64,000 bases of DNA from Candidatus Dormiibacterota bacterium (GCA_003169845.1 PNAG01000021.1:152997-216996); one strand, 5' to 3'; positions 50,691 to 59,435 are shown, counted from the stretch's first letter. Translations and numbers: made by a program. The notes: generated by a model from the sequence alone, not told the origin.

Positions 50691-51190
50691 GTCAGCGAGT
50701 AGATGTGAGGCAGCTCGCGATAGAGGCCCGCGTAATCGAGGCCGTAGCCGATGACGAACCGGTCGGGGATGACGAAACCGCAGAAGTCGATCTTCACCTC
50801 GACCACGCGTCGAGCCGGCCGGTCGAGCAGCGCCGCGATGCGCAGCGACGCGGGTCCCATCTTGCGAATGCGTTTGGTGATCGCGCTCACTGTGAGGCCG
50901 GAGTCGACGATGTCCTCCACCAGCAGCACGTGCCGTCCAACCAGCGGTCCATCGACCATGTGCGCAAGCTGTAGGCGGCCGCTGCTCGTGGTGCCTCCGT
51001 GATAGCTGGAGGCGCGTACGAACTCGAGCTCAGCAGGAATGCTCAGGCTGCGTAGAAGGTCAGCCGCGAAAACCGTGGCGCCCTTGAGGATGACGACCAT
51101 CACGAGTGGCGTTTCGATGTCCGCGTAGGTCTCCGAGATCTGGCGTCCGAGCTGCCGCACGCGGCGGGCGATCCGGGTGGAGCTGATCAT
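50687..51190 (-). CDS. hpt: hypoxanthine phosphoribosyltransferase
   Basis: Salvages hypoxanthine or guanine to nucleotide with PRPP; 167 residues. The PRPP-binding VLLVEDIVDSGLT, VILKGATVFAADLL, the flexible-loop ASSYHGGTTSSG and the base-specificity FVIGYGLDYAGLYR are typical. The ATG at 51190 is used; a longer frame upstream runs through the hairpin repeat. Follows two aldehyde dehydrogenase genes and overlaps add. Hypoxanthine from the deaminase pathway feeds this enzyme. Confidence 0.93.
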   Translation of the reverse strand: MISSTRIARRVRQLGRQISETYADIETPLVMVVILKGATVFAADLLRSLSIPAELEFVRASSYHGGTTSSGRLQLAHMVDGPLVGRHVLLVEDIVDSGLTVSAITKRIRKMGPASLRIAALLDRPARRVVEVKIDFCGFVIPDRFVIGYGLDYAGLYRELPHIYSLT

Positions 51191-51256
51191 CGGCTTGCCT
51201 TTGGCGAGCCCTTCCGCGCTTGATTCCGAGGTCTTCACGGGGATCGGCTTCGTGTT

Positions 51257-51302
51257 TAGGGGCCCCCGCGAAGTCACGGCATTGCCTCTGACTTCGTGGG
51301 GT
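51257..51302 (+). repeat. interspersed hairpin repeat, copy 3 (variant arms)
   Basis: CCCCGCGAAGTC (51264-51275) pairs with GACTTCGTGGGG (51290-51301) with one G-T pair. Compared with copies 1 and 2, CTC/GAG in the arms has become GTC/GAC on both sides, so the stem is kept. It lies between the second aldehyde dehydrogenase gene and hpt. Confidence 0.7.
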
Positions 51303-51331
51303 ACCAGCACCTCGGGCATCTACCTCAGATT

Positions 51332-52138
51332 TTAGACCCCGATCGGATGCCACACGGTCTTCATCTCCATGAAAGCCGTGATCAGGTACGGGCTCGACTC
51401 GCCGGCTGCGACCTTTATCACACGTTTGACGTTGTCGGCCGCGGCGGCCTCAACCGCTCTGACCTCCTCAGGCGTGCATCCGGCGACGTCGATCGCATTG
51501 ACGTCCATGTGCGCCGCAAGCCAGGGCAGCAGCTCGCGGCGCTGCCCGCTCAACACGTTGACGACTCCGGCCGGAAAGTCGCTGGTCGCAAAGACCTCGG
51601 CGAGCGTCAGCGCAGGCAGAGGTCGCAATTCCGGCGCGAGCGCGACCACGACGTTGGCCCCGCATAGAGCCGGCGCGATGCGGCGCACGATTCCGGCCAG
51701 GGACGGTTCGTCGGGCGCCACGATTCCAACCACGCCGGTCGGCTCGGGGAGCGTGAAGTTGAAGTAAGGCCCGGCGACCGGGTTGACGGTGCCGGCCACC
51801 TGCGGCAGCTTGTCCGTCCAGCCCGCGTACCAGACGAGCGTCTCCACGGCCTGGTCGACCTCTCGGCGAGCCTTCACCCCGCCGCCGAGCAGGTCGGTGA
51901 ACTGTGCCCCGCGGCTGTCCAGCATCTCCGCCGCGCGGTACAGGATCTGACCACGGTTCATCGCAGTCCGCGCGGCCCATGCCGGAAAGGCGGTTCGCGC
52001 GGCGCGCACCGCATCGCGCAGGTCTTTGCGCGAGCCGCGCGGGACGTTGACGATTCCATCCGGACGGTATGCGCGGCCGGACTCGGAGCGCACGAACTCA
52101 CCGTTGACGAAGAGCTTGTAGGTCTTCCTTACGTCCAT
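51332..52138 (-). CDS. truncated aldehyde-dehydrogenase-like protein without catalytic domain (ALDH16-type second unit)
   Basis: A 268-residue ALDH-like protein with only the NAD-binding half: YKLFVNGEFVRSESGRAY, AFPAWAARTAMNRGQILYRAAE and GVVGIVAPDEPSL (where active ALDHs have PWNFP). The C-terminal domain with the nucleophilic Cys is absent; the protein ends with a short piece ending KTVWHPIGV. This matches the catalytically dead second half of ALDH16-type proteins. ATGA overlap with the active ALDH gene before it. Likely a partner subunit rather than an enzyme. Confidence 0.8.
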   Translation of the reverse strand: MDVRKTYKLFVNGEFVRSESGRAYRPDGIVNVPRGSRKDLRDAVRAARTAFPAWAARTAMNRGQILYRAAEMLDSRGAQFTDLLGGGVKARREVDQAVETLVWYAGWTDKLPQVAGTVNPVAGPYFNFTLPEPTGVVGIVAPDEPSLAGIVRRIAPALCGANVVVALAPELRPLPALTLAEVFATSDFPAGVVNVLSGQRRELLPWLAAHMDVNAIDVAGCTPEEVRAVEAAAADNVKRVIKVAAGESSPYLITAFMEMKTVWHPIGV

Positions 52139-53610
52139 CAGTTCAGATCCAGGTAGGGGGCGAGGCCGTGGATACCGCCCTCGCGGCCGAAACCGGATTC
52201 CTTGTAGCCACCAAACGGGGACGTCGGGTCGAAGCGGTTGAATGTGTTCGCCCACACGACGCCGGCCCTCAGCCGCTCGGCCATCCAGAGGATCCGCGAG
52301 CCCTTGTCGGTCCACACGCCCGCCGACAGCCCGTATGGCGTGTTGTTGGCTTTCTCCACCGCCTCGGCAGGGGTCCTGAAGGTGAGGACCGAGAGCACCG
52401 GCCCGAAGATCTCCTCGCGCGCGATGCGGTACGACTGCGAGACGTTGGTGAAGAGCGTGGGCGGAAACCAGAACCCCCGCTCCGGAAGCTTGCACTCCGG
52501 CTGGTAGAGCTCGGCGCCCTCTTCCACACCGGACTCGACGAGGCCCTGGATCTTCTCCAGCTGGGCGCGTGAGTTGATGGCGCCGATGTCGGTGTTCTTG
52601 TCGAGCGGGTCGCCCAGGCGCAGGGTCCCCAGGCGACGCTTGAGCTTTTCCATCAGGGGCTCGGCGATCGATTCCTGCACAAGGAGGCGGCTGCCCGCGC
52701 AGCAGACGTGCCCCTGGTTGAAGTAGATCCCGTTGACGATCCCTTCGACGGCCTGGTCGAGCGGCGCGTCCTCGAACACGATGTTGGCCGCCTTGCCTCC
52801 AAGCTCGAGGGTGAGCTTCTTGCCAGTGCCCGCCAGCGCACGCTGGATCAGCTTTCCGACCTCCGTGGAGCCGGTGAACGCGACCTTCTTGACGCCTGGA
52901 TGCTCGACCACGAGCGAACCTGTCCTGCCTGCACCCGTGACGATGTTCACGACCCCTGGAGGCAGCTCCGCCTGCATGCAGATCTCGGCGAAGAGCATCG
53001 CTGAGAGGGGCGTGGTTTCCGCGGGCTTCAACACGACGGTGTTGCCGGCCGCCAGCGCAGGAGCGATCTTCCACGACAGCATCAACAGAGGGAAGTTCCA
53101 CGGAATGACCTGGCCGGCGACCCCGAGCGGGCGTGGCTTACGGTTGGGGAATGCCCACTCGAGCTTGTCCGCCCAGCCGGCGTAATAGAAGAAGTGAGCG
53201 GCGCTGAGCGGGATGTCGACGTCGCGTGACTCCTTGATCGGCTTGCCGCCGTCCATCGTCTCGACCACCGCGAGCTCTCTCGCGCGCTCCTGGATCAGGC
53301 GCGAAATCCGGAAGAGGTAGCGGGCGCGGCGCGAGGGCGACAGGTGCGACCAGGAGTCGAATGCGCGCGCGGCGGACTTGACCGCCCGGTCGACGTCGAC
53401 CGCATCGGCCTCGGAAACCTCGGCGAGCTTTTTCTCCGTCGCCGGGTTGATGGTCGGGAATCGCTTCTTGCTGTGCGGCTCGACCATCTTTCCGCCGATG
53501 AAAAGCCCGTAGGTCGGCTGGATGCGGACGTGGTCGATCGCCTCCGGGGCGGGCGCGTACTCGAAGACCTGCCTGGCGAGATCTGCGCTCTGCTTTTTGG
53601 AGATCGCCAT
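52138..53610 (-). CDS. NAD(P)-dependent aldehyde dehydrogenase
   Basis: Full-length ALDH of 490 residues. VIPWNFPLLMLSWKIAPAL, the Glu in TLELGGKAANIVFEDA, the nucleophile in GHVCCAGSRLLVQ and EEIFGPVLSVLTF are all present. Following deoC directly (ATGA), it probably oxidises acetaldehyde released from deoxyribose phosphate. The next gene encodes a dead ALDH half, as in ALDH16-type pairs. ATG at 53610; longer frames lie in deoC. Confidence 0.92.
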   Translation of the reverse strand: MAISKKQSADLARQVFEYAPAPEAIDHVRIQPTYGLFIGGKMVEPHSKKRFPTINPATEKKLAEVSEADAVDVDRAVKSAARAFDSWSHLSPSRRARYLFRISRLIQERARELAVVETMDGGKPIKESRDVDIPLSAAHFFYYAGWADKLEWAFPNRKPRPLGVAGQVIPWNFPLLMLSWKIAPALAAGNTVVLKPAETTPLSAMLFAEICMQAELPPGVVNIVTGAGRTGSLVVEHPGVKKVAFTGSTEVGKLIQRALAGTGKKLTLELGGKAANIVFEDAPLDQAVEGIVNGIYFNQGHVCCAGSRLLVQESIAEPLMEKLKRRLGTLRLGDPLDKNTDIGAINSRAQLEKIQGLVESGVEEGAELYQPECKLPERGFWFPPTLFTNVSQSYRIAREEIFGPVLSVLTFRTPAEAVEKANNTPYGLSAGVWTDKGSRILWMAERLRAGVVWANTFNRFDPTSPFGGYKESGFGREGGIHGLAPYLDLN

Positions 53611-54533
53611 CAGTCGATCGTGAAGTAGTCGCCCGACTGGTACACGCCGGTGCGTTCCTTGTCGATCTGCATGAGCACATCGTTGAGGAGCGTGGAGGCG
53701 CCGAGCCGGAAGAGCTCCGGGGTCATCCAGTCGGAGCCGAGGGTTTCGTAAAGCAGGACGAGGTAGGCGATTGCCTGCTTGGAGGTGCGGATCCCGCCGG
53801 CGGCCTTGAAGCCCACCTGCCGGCCGGTCTCGCGCACGAAGTCGCGGATCGCCTCCATCATCACGAGGCTGACTGGCAGTGTCGCCGCGGGCTGGACCTT
53901 GCCGGTTGACGTCTTGATGAAGTCGGCGCCCGCCGCCATCGCCAGGATGCTGGCGCGCCGCACCGCGTCGTAGGTGCCGAGCTCGCCGGTTTCGAGGATG
54001 ACCTTCAGGTGCGTTTTTCCGCACGCCTCCTTCACGGCCACGACCTCGTCGTAGACGCGCTGGTAGTCGCCCGAGAGGAACGCTCCGCGGTCGATCACCA
54101 TGTCGATCTCGTGCGCGCCGGCGCTGACCGCCTCCACTGTTTCAGCGACCTTGATCGACAGGAAGCTCTGGCCGGATGGAAATGCTGTCGCGACGGACGC
54201 GACGTGCACGTTGCTTCCGCGTAGATGAGCGACGGCATCGGCCACGCGTGCCGGATAGACGCAGATCGCGGCGACCGAAGGAATCGTGGCATCACCTGGC
54301 TTCGGCCGGATCGCCTTGGCGCAAAGGGCCGTCACCTTGCCCGGAGTGTCCGAGCCCTCGAGCGTCGTCAGGTCCATGCAGCGGACCGCGAGGTCGAGCG
54401 CCCAGAGCTTCGACGCCTTCTTGATCGAGCGCTTCGCGAGGGAGGCGGCGCGCTCGTCAGCCCCGACCTCGTCCACGCTGCGCACACCGCGCATGAGCGA
54501 CCCGAGGTGCGTGAGGGAGAGTGCCGTGGCCAC
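53610..54533 (-). CDS. deoC: deoxyribose-phosphate aldolase
   Basis: Splits 2-deoxyribose-5-phosphate to acetaldehyde and glyceraldehyde-3-phosphate; 307 residues. The Schiff-base Lys lies in ADFIKTSTGKVQ, with IDMVIDRGAFLSGD, KVILETGELGT and FKAAGGIRTSKQAI. It has about 60 N-terminal residues before the barrel, longer than E. coli DeoC. GTG start at 54533, divergent from the ECF sigma gene. First gene of deoC-ALDH-ALDH-hpt-add. Confidence 0.94.
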   Translation of the reverse strand: MATALSLTHLGSLMRGVRSVDEVGADERAASLAKRSIKKASKLWALDLAVRCMDLTTLEGSDTPGKVTALCAKAIRPKPGDATIPSVAAICVYPARVADAVAHLRGSNVHVASVATAFPSGQSFLSIKVAETVEAVSAGAHEIDMVIDRGAFLSGDYQRVYDEVVAVKEACGKTHLKVILETGELGTYDAVRRASILAMAAGADFIKTSTGKVQPAATLPVSLVMMEAIRDFVRETGRQVGFKAAGGIRTSKQAIAYLVLLYETLGSDWMTPELFRLGASTLLNDVLMQIDKERTGVYQSGDYFTID

Positions 54534-54595
54534 CAGTGGGATTATGCGACGGCACGCGGCGGAACCATTCCTTGGCCGGGAGCGTCATATAGCTG

Positions 54596-55132
54596 GTGGT
54601 GAACACGGCCTCGTTCGGCGAGGCGGGCCTGATCCAGGCGGCGCGATCGGGAGACGAGGCTGCCTTCGATTCGCTCGTGGGCCCGCTGATCGGACCCGCC
54701 TTCAAGCTCGCGGTCGTGTTTCTCCGCGATCCGGCCGAAGCCGAGGACGCCGTGCAGGAAGCCTGCTTGAAAGCGTGGAAGAACCTCCACCAGCTGCGCC
54801 CGGAGGCTTCAGTCCGACCCTGGTTCTTGAGCATTGTTGCGAACCACGCGCGGAGCTTGCGCCGGGCCAGATGGTGGTCGGTGATCAGGATGGCCTCAAT
54901 GCCCGAGCGTGGCGATAGTCCGGGCGACCGCCTCGATTCCAACCTGGATCTGGACCGTGAGCTGGCCAAGCTGGCGCCGACCGACCGCGCTGCGCTCTTC
55001 TTGTCCTTCTATCTCGACCTGCCGTTGAGCGAGGTCGGACGGATCCTGAAGATCTCACCCCAGGCCGCCAAATCCCGCGTCCATCGGGCGGTCGTCAAGC
55101 TTCGATTGAGCATGGTGGAGGTGGTCCCGTGA
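54596..55132 (+). CDS. ECF RNA polymerase sigma factor
   Basis: A 178-residue sigma-70 factor. Region 2 has GDEAAFDSLVGPLIG and FLRDPAEAEDAVQEACLKAW with RPWFLSIVANHAR. Region 4 has LAPTDRAALFLSFYLDLPLSEV and ISPQAAKSRVHRAVVKLR. GTG at 54596 (or 54599). The next gene overlaps as GTGA and encodes a membrane kelch protein, its likely regulator. The 62 bp upstream, shared with divergent deoC, may hold an autoregulated promoter; no motif is obvious. Confidence 0.9.
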   Translation: MVNTASFGEAGLIQAARSGDEAAFDSLVGPLIGPAFKLAVVFLRDPAEAEDAVQEACLKAWKNLHQLRPEASVRPWFLSIVANHARSLRRARWWSVIRMASMPERGDSPGDRLDSNLDLDRELAKLAPTDRAALFLSFYLDLPLSEVGRILKISPQAAKSRVHRAVVKLRLSMVEVVP

Positions 55133-56706
55133 GCAATTCCACGCACGACCGGATCGCATCGGCTTTCGAACGCGAGCTGTCGACCACGCCTGTGCCTCCG
55201 AGCCTAAGGCACCTGGCGGTGCGGGCCGCGGTTCACGACCCCCGGCGGAACGAGCCGCAGCGCACATCCTGGAGGCTGGTCGCCCTGGCGGCGGTGTTGA
55301 CGATCGCGTTGATCGCCACGTTGGTCATCGGCTCGCATCTGCTCCGATCCAACGTGGTCCCCGCGAAGCCCGGACCGCCGCCCGCTCCAAGAGTGGGCGC
55401 CGGCATCGCCTACGACCAGGCGCGCGGGGACCTCGTCCTCTTCAGCGGGTCGGATGGAAAGACCGGGACATACCTCGACGACACCTGGACCTGGAACGGG
55501 ACGACCTGGTCACAGGTCCACTCCCCGAAGAGCCCCCCGGGCCGCCAGCAGGCGACGATGACCTACGACCCTGTGCGCAAGGTCGTTCTCCTCTTCGGTG
55601 GGCTTGGCTCGACCCAATCGGCGAGGCCGGTCTCGGTCAATTTGAACGACACGTGGACCTGGGACGGACGAACATGGACCGAGCATCGAACGGCACACGT
55701 CCCGGCACTGACCGGCGACTGGCCCAGCGCCCTGGCGTTCGACCCCGTCTCGCGGATGGTTTTGCTGTACGGGCACACCGCGACGGACTACGCGATGCAA
55801 ACGTGGGCGTGGAACGGATCTGACTGGACCCAGCTGCACCCGGCGACCGACCCCGGCATTGACATGGCGTCGATGGTGGGCACCCCAAATCAGGTCCTGC
55901 TGCTCGGTCAGGGCGCCCTGGTCGGCGGACGGTACATCGACCAGACGTGGACCTGGAGCGGCAGCGATTGGAAACGGCTCGAGCCGAAAATCAACCTCTC
56001 AGCCGGCGCCGCGGCTTATGACGCCCAGCACGGCGACGTGGTCGCCTTCGGCGGCACGGACACATGGATCTGGGATGGCGCCACCTGGACCCGCCAGCGC
56101 CCCAGTGTGACCCCTTCCGCTGCGGGCTACATGGTCTATTTCACCGCTCTCCACGAGGTCATCCTGTGGGGCGACCAGAGCGGCAACAACAACAGCGACC
56201 TGTGGGCGTGGGACGGCTCCAACTGGAAGCTCCTGGCCGCCGGTTCGGGTCAGCCGTCGAATACCCGAAGAAGCGGCTACGTCGGCCCGATGACCCCCGC
56301 CGCCGCCGAGACCGCGGTCCGCAGCACGGTCACGCTCAGCCGGCCGGTGCTCATGCCCGCATCGCTTCCGGCCGGCCTCGAGGCCGGTGGAACCGTGACC
56401 GCAGATTTCTTCGACCTTCAGTATCAGAGCGACCAGCGCGACGTGACGATCACCCTGGGCATCCTCGTAGCCCAACCCGGTTTTGGCGGCTCCAGCGCAA
56501 CCGAGACCCAAGTGAAGTTTCGAGGCGGCACGGCCACCTATTACTTCTACGACACCACCTCCCCGCTGAGCCAGCGATGGCTCATGTGGGCGGAGCCGGG
56601 CGTCATGGCCAACCCACAGCTGAAGGGGCCGGGCGTTCCGTATTTCCTCAGCGCGGACGGTCTCACCGACCAGCAGTTCTGGCAGATCGCCAACTCCCTG
56701 ACATAA
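55129..56706 (+). CDS. membrane kelch-repeat protein, candidate anti-sigma/sensor
   Basis: A 525-residue protein: about 48 cytoplasmic residues, one membrane helix (about 49-68), and a large outer domain. Six W-rich repeats TWTWNGTTW, TWTWDGRTW, TWAWNGSDW, TWTWSGSDW, TWIWDGATW and LWAWDGSNW mark a kelch propeller. A separate C-terminal domain follows (about 400-525). Overlap with the ECF gene suggests it holds or senses for that factor, but the short N-terminus lacks a zinc H-x3-C-x2-C motif. Role is inferred from position. Confidence 0.78.
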   Translation: MSNSTHDRIASAFERELSTTPVPPSLRHLAVRAAVHDPRRNEPQRTSWRLVALAAVLTIALIATLVIGSHLLRSNVVPAKPGPPPAPRVGAGIAYDQARGDLVLFSGSDGKTGTYLDDTWTWNGTTWSQVHSPKSPPGRQQATMTYDPVRKVVLLFGGLGSTQSARPVSVNLNDTWTWDGRTWTEHRTAHVPALTGDWPSALAFDPVSRMVLLYGHTATDYAMQTWAWNGSDWTQLHPATDPGIDMASMVGTPNQVLLLGQGALVGGRYIDQTWTWSGSDWKRLEPKINLSAGAAAYDAQHGDVVAFGGTDTWIWDGATWTRQRPSVTPSAAGYMVYFTALHEVILWGDQSGNNNSDLWAWDGSNWKLLAAGSGQPSNTRRSGYVGPMTPAAAETAVRSTVTLSRPVLMPASLPAGLEAGGTVTADFFDLQYQSDQRDVTITLGILVAQPGFGGSSATETQVKFRGGTATYYFYDTTSPLSQRWLMWAEPGVMANPQLKGPGVPYFLSADGLTDQQFWQIANSLT

Positions 56707-56773
56707 GGGCCATCAGGGGGTCTAGGCTGAGGGGGCAAAGAGCTGCTCGAAACTCAGCTTTTCTGGATGGGAC

Positions 56774-57304
56774 TTAGGTGATCAGCTCGTCGGCGAGCAG
56801 GTCCATCAAGAGCCCGTCGTGCCAGGTGCCGTCCAGTCCCCGCTCGTATCGCCGCATGACGCCCACGGGTCTGAAGCCGACCTTTGAGTAGCACCGGATC
56901 GCGGCCGCGTTGTCGGCGGCGGGGTCGATCACGATCCGGTGGTGGCCCAGGTCCGTGATGAGGTGCCGCGCCAGCGTTCGGACCGTGTCCGCCCCAAGCC
57001 CCCGGCCGTGAAGCGCCGGGTCGAGGTAGATGTCGATGCCCGCGTGCCTGTAATCCGGCTCGTCTTCGGCATGCCACTGGATCGCTCCGGCAACTCGCCC
57101 ATCGTGCTCGATGACGAGGGTCTCGGTACCCTCTTCCGCAAGGTCCTCGGCCACCGCAGCGGCCATATCGTCGCCGCCGCGCCACCAGCGGATGACCTCA
57201 GGCGTCGCGCGGATCCGGGCCAGCTCGGGTATGTCTTCAGGGCCGGCCGGTCTCAGCTTCACCTGCGCGCCCCTCAGTGTCGCCGGCTGCTTACGAGGTC
57301 CCAC
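56774..57304 (-). CDS. GNAT acetyltransferase, AAC(6')-like
   Basis: A 176-residue acetyltransferase. VKLRPAGPEDIPELARIRATPEV, GAIQWHAEDEPDYRHAGIDIYL and the acetyl-CoA site HGRGLGADTVRTLARHLITD fit the group that includes aminoglycoside 6'-acetyltransferases. HRIVIDPAADNAAAIRCYSKVGF also matches. Resistance function cannot be claimed from sequence; many relatives modify other amines. It is flanked by the kelch gene and a hypothetical membrane protein. Confidence 0.82.
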   Translation of the reverse strand: MGPRKQPATLRGAQVKLRPAGPEDIPELARIRATPEVIRWWRGGDDMAAAVAEDLAEEGTETLVIEHDGRVAGAIQWHAEDEPDYRHAGIDIYLDPALHGRGLGADTVRTLARHLITDLGHHRIVIDPAADNAAAIRCYSKVGFRPVGVMRRYERGLDGTWHDGLLMDLLADELIT

Positions 57305-57377
57305 GATCAGCGATACATTCTCACGGAACTCGGTGAGGTGGCTGTACTGGAATCCCTTCTGGCACGTGGATCGCTTG

Positions 57378-57821
57378 ATGTTTTCGCCGCTCGGTCACGA
57401 TGAGTGCCGGAACCGGCTGAGAAGCGCCAGGGAAAGCGACTTCCCACGCATCTGGCTTGCACGCGGAGACGCAACTTTCTACAAGGCCGGCTTGCCCAGG
57501 TATGGCTCGATCCTGGAGATGCACGCGCGCGTGACCGTATCGCCCGGCGACACCGGAGCTACGCGGCTCCAATTGAGATTTTCCGGTGGCTCCGGCTCGG
57601 CACTGTTTCTGGCGCTGGTTGACGTCTCATGCCTGGGAGCGTTCGTGTGGGCTTTGACGAGCCTCGTCACGGCGGGCTGGAGCCCAGGGGTCGGCGCAGG
57701 TTTGTTTTCGATCCTGGTCCCTGTGCTGCTGGTGCTGGCCATGCGATCGGACGCCCCTGACGATCAGGACGAGCTCTGGCAGTTTGTGTCGAGCCAGGTC
57801 GAAGGACGGGAGTTCGCTTAG
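57378..57821 (+). CDS. hypothetical membrane protein
   Basis: About 147 residues from ATG 57378. A polar N-terminal half (SILEMHARVTVSPGDTGATRL) is followed by two hydrophobic stretches (LFLALVDVSCLGAFVWALTS and GAGLFSILVPVLLVLAM) and an acidic end. The frame is open further upstream, overlapping the GNAT gene, so the start is uncertain. No family recognised. Its stop overlaps that of the convergent ECF42-type gene. Confidence 0.5.
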   Translation: MFSPLGHDECRNRLRSARESDFPRIWLARGDATFYKAGLPRYGSILEMHARVTVSPGDTGATRLQLRFSGGSGSALFLALVDVSCLGAFVWALTSLVTAGWSPGVGAGLFSILVPVLLVLAMRSDAPDDQDELWQFVSSQVEGREFA

Positions 57822-59068
57822 CCGCCGGTGGACGCCAGGCGGGCGGCTTGCAGAGCGAGGTAGCGCTGCTCGGGGATGCTGGCCGTCATCCTGGCGGCTT
57901 TGCGGTAAGAGTCGCGGGCCGCGGCGAGCACCCCGGCGCGCTCGAGCAGGTGGGCACGTACCGCCTCGAGGCGGTGATTGTGAGCCATCCGGTCATCGCT
58001 GCCGAGAGTGTCGAGCACTGCAAGACCGGCTCGCGGGCCGTGCACCATCGCCACCGCAACCGCGCGATTCAGCGTGATCACAGGGCCGGGCGATATTCGC
58101 TCCAGCACCTCATAGAGTGCGAGGATTTGCGGCCAGTCCGTTTCCGCGGCGCTGGGCGCCTCGTCGTGCACAGCCGCGATCGCCGCCTGCAGCTGGTACG
58201 GCCCGACCGGTGCCTTGCCGAGGGTCTGCGTGAGGAGTGCGACGCCTTGCTGGATTTCCTCGGTGTTCCAGAGCTCGCGCTGTTGTTCGTCGAGCGGAAC
58301 AATGGAACCGTCGGCGGAGGTGCGGGCCGCTCTCCGTGCATCGGTGAGCAGCAAAAGGGCGAGCAGCCCGGCCACCTCGCCGTCCTCCGGCAAGAACTGG
58401 CGCAGCATTCGGGTCAGCCGGATCGCCTCGGTCGTGAGGTCGGCTCGGTTCAGCTGATGCCCGGAGCTGGCCGTGTATCCCTCGTTGAAAACGAGATACA
58501 GGACCTGCAGCACCACGCGGAGCCGATCGCCGCGCTCGGGTGCAGGAGGCATGCCGAACGGCACGCCGGTGCTCCTGATGCGCTCCCTCGCCCGGCTGAT
58601 GCGCTGGGCCATCGTGGCTTCGGGCACCATGAAAGCGCTGGCGATCTCGGCGGTCGTCAGCCCGCCTACCGCCCGAAGCGTGAGCGCCAGCTGCGACGGG
58701 GCGGACAGCGACGGGTGGCAGCAGAGAAACAGGAGTGTGAGGGTGTCGTCGTGCTCGGAGGCCTCGGCTTTCACAGGCAGCTCGAGGGCCGCGGCCGTTT
58801 CCTCCCGGCGGCGCCGGGCGCTCTCGCTGCGCCACTCATCGACAAGACGCCGAGAGGCCACCGTCAACAGCCACGATCGAGGGTTGTCGGGCGCACCGTC
58901 CTTCGGCCACTGCCGCGTTGCCGCCAGCAGGGCCTCCTGGACCGCGTCCTCGCAGGCGTCGAACTGGCCGTAACGCCGCACGAGCGCGCCGAGAACCTGC
59001 GGCGCCAGCTCGCGCAGCAGGTCCTCGATCCGAATGTCGCGGCCGGGGCCGCGATGCCGGGGCTGCAT
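57818..59068 (-). CDS. ECF42-type sigma factor with C-terminal TPR-like extension
   Basis: A 416-residue sigma factor. Regions 2 and 4 fill the first 180 residues (FDACEDAVQEALLAATRQWP; LTTAEIASAFMVPEATMAQRISRARERI). The long C-terminal part (RVVLQVLYLVFNEGY, then LTRMLRQFLPEDGEVAGLLALLLL and ITLNRAVAVAMVHGP) is the helical extension of the ECF42 group. These factors usually sit beside a DGPF/YCII gene, as here (4 bp after it), and lack a classic anti-sigma. Signals and targets unknown. Confidence 0.9.
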   Translation of the reverse strand: MQPRHRGPGRDIRIEDLLRELAPQVLGALVRRYGQFDACEDAVQEALLAATRQWPKDGAPDNPRSWLLTVASRRLVDEWRSESARRRREETAAALELPVKAEASEHDDTLTLLFLCCHPSLSAPSQLALTLRAVGGLTTAEIASAFMVPEATMAQRISRARERIRSTGVPFGMPPAPERGDRLRVVLQVLYLVFNEGYTASSGHQLNRADLTTEAIRLTRMLRQFLPEDGEVAGLLALLLLTDARRAARTSADGSIVPLDEQQRELWNTEEIQQGVALLTQTLGKAPVGPYQLQAAIAAVHDEAPSAAETDWPQILALYEVLERISPGPVITLNRAVAVAMVHGPRAGLAVLDTLGSDDRMAHNHRLEAVRAHLLERAGVLAAARDSYRKAARMTASIPEQRYLALQAARLASTGG

Positions 59069-59072
59069 CGAA

Positions 59073-59435
59073 TTAGAAGTCGGGCGGTGCGTCCATCACG
59101 CGTCGCACTTCGATGGGCACCTTGACGAACGCGACGATGCGCGATGCGATCTCGATCGCCCGCTCCTCGCTCTCGACGTCCACGATCCAGTAGCCGACTA
59201 GCGATTCCTTCGCTTCGGCAAACGGTCCGTCGGTGGCGACCGGGGTGCCGTGCTCAAAGCGGACGGTCTTGGCCTGGCTTCCGTCAGCAAGACCCTGCCC
59301 GTCGATGAGCTCGCCCGAACTCTTCAGGTCCTCGTCCAGCTTTCGCATGAACTTGATCATCTCGAGCATCCACTCCTTACCCATGGCTTCGAGGCCGGCC
59401 TCGGCGGAACCGAACGTCATGATCATGTACTTCAT
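59073..59435 (-). CDS. YCII-related DGPF-domain protein
   Basis: A 120-residue ferredoxin-like fold protein with the hallmark ATDGPFAEAKESLVGYWIVD. It starts MKYMIMTFGSAEAG. DGPF proteins are the conserved companions of ECF42 sigma factors, whose gene follows after 4 bp. Their biochemical role is not settled. The ATG start is divergent from a hypothetical membrane-protein gene. Confidence 0.88.
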   Translation of the reverse strand: MKYMIMTFGSAEAGLEAMGKEWMLEMIKFMRKLDEDLKSSGELIDGQGLADGSQAKTVRFEHGTPVATDGPFAEAKESLVGYWIVDVESEERAIEIASRIVAFVKVPIEVRRVMDAPPDF

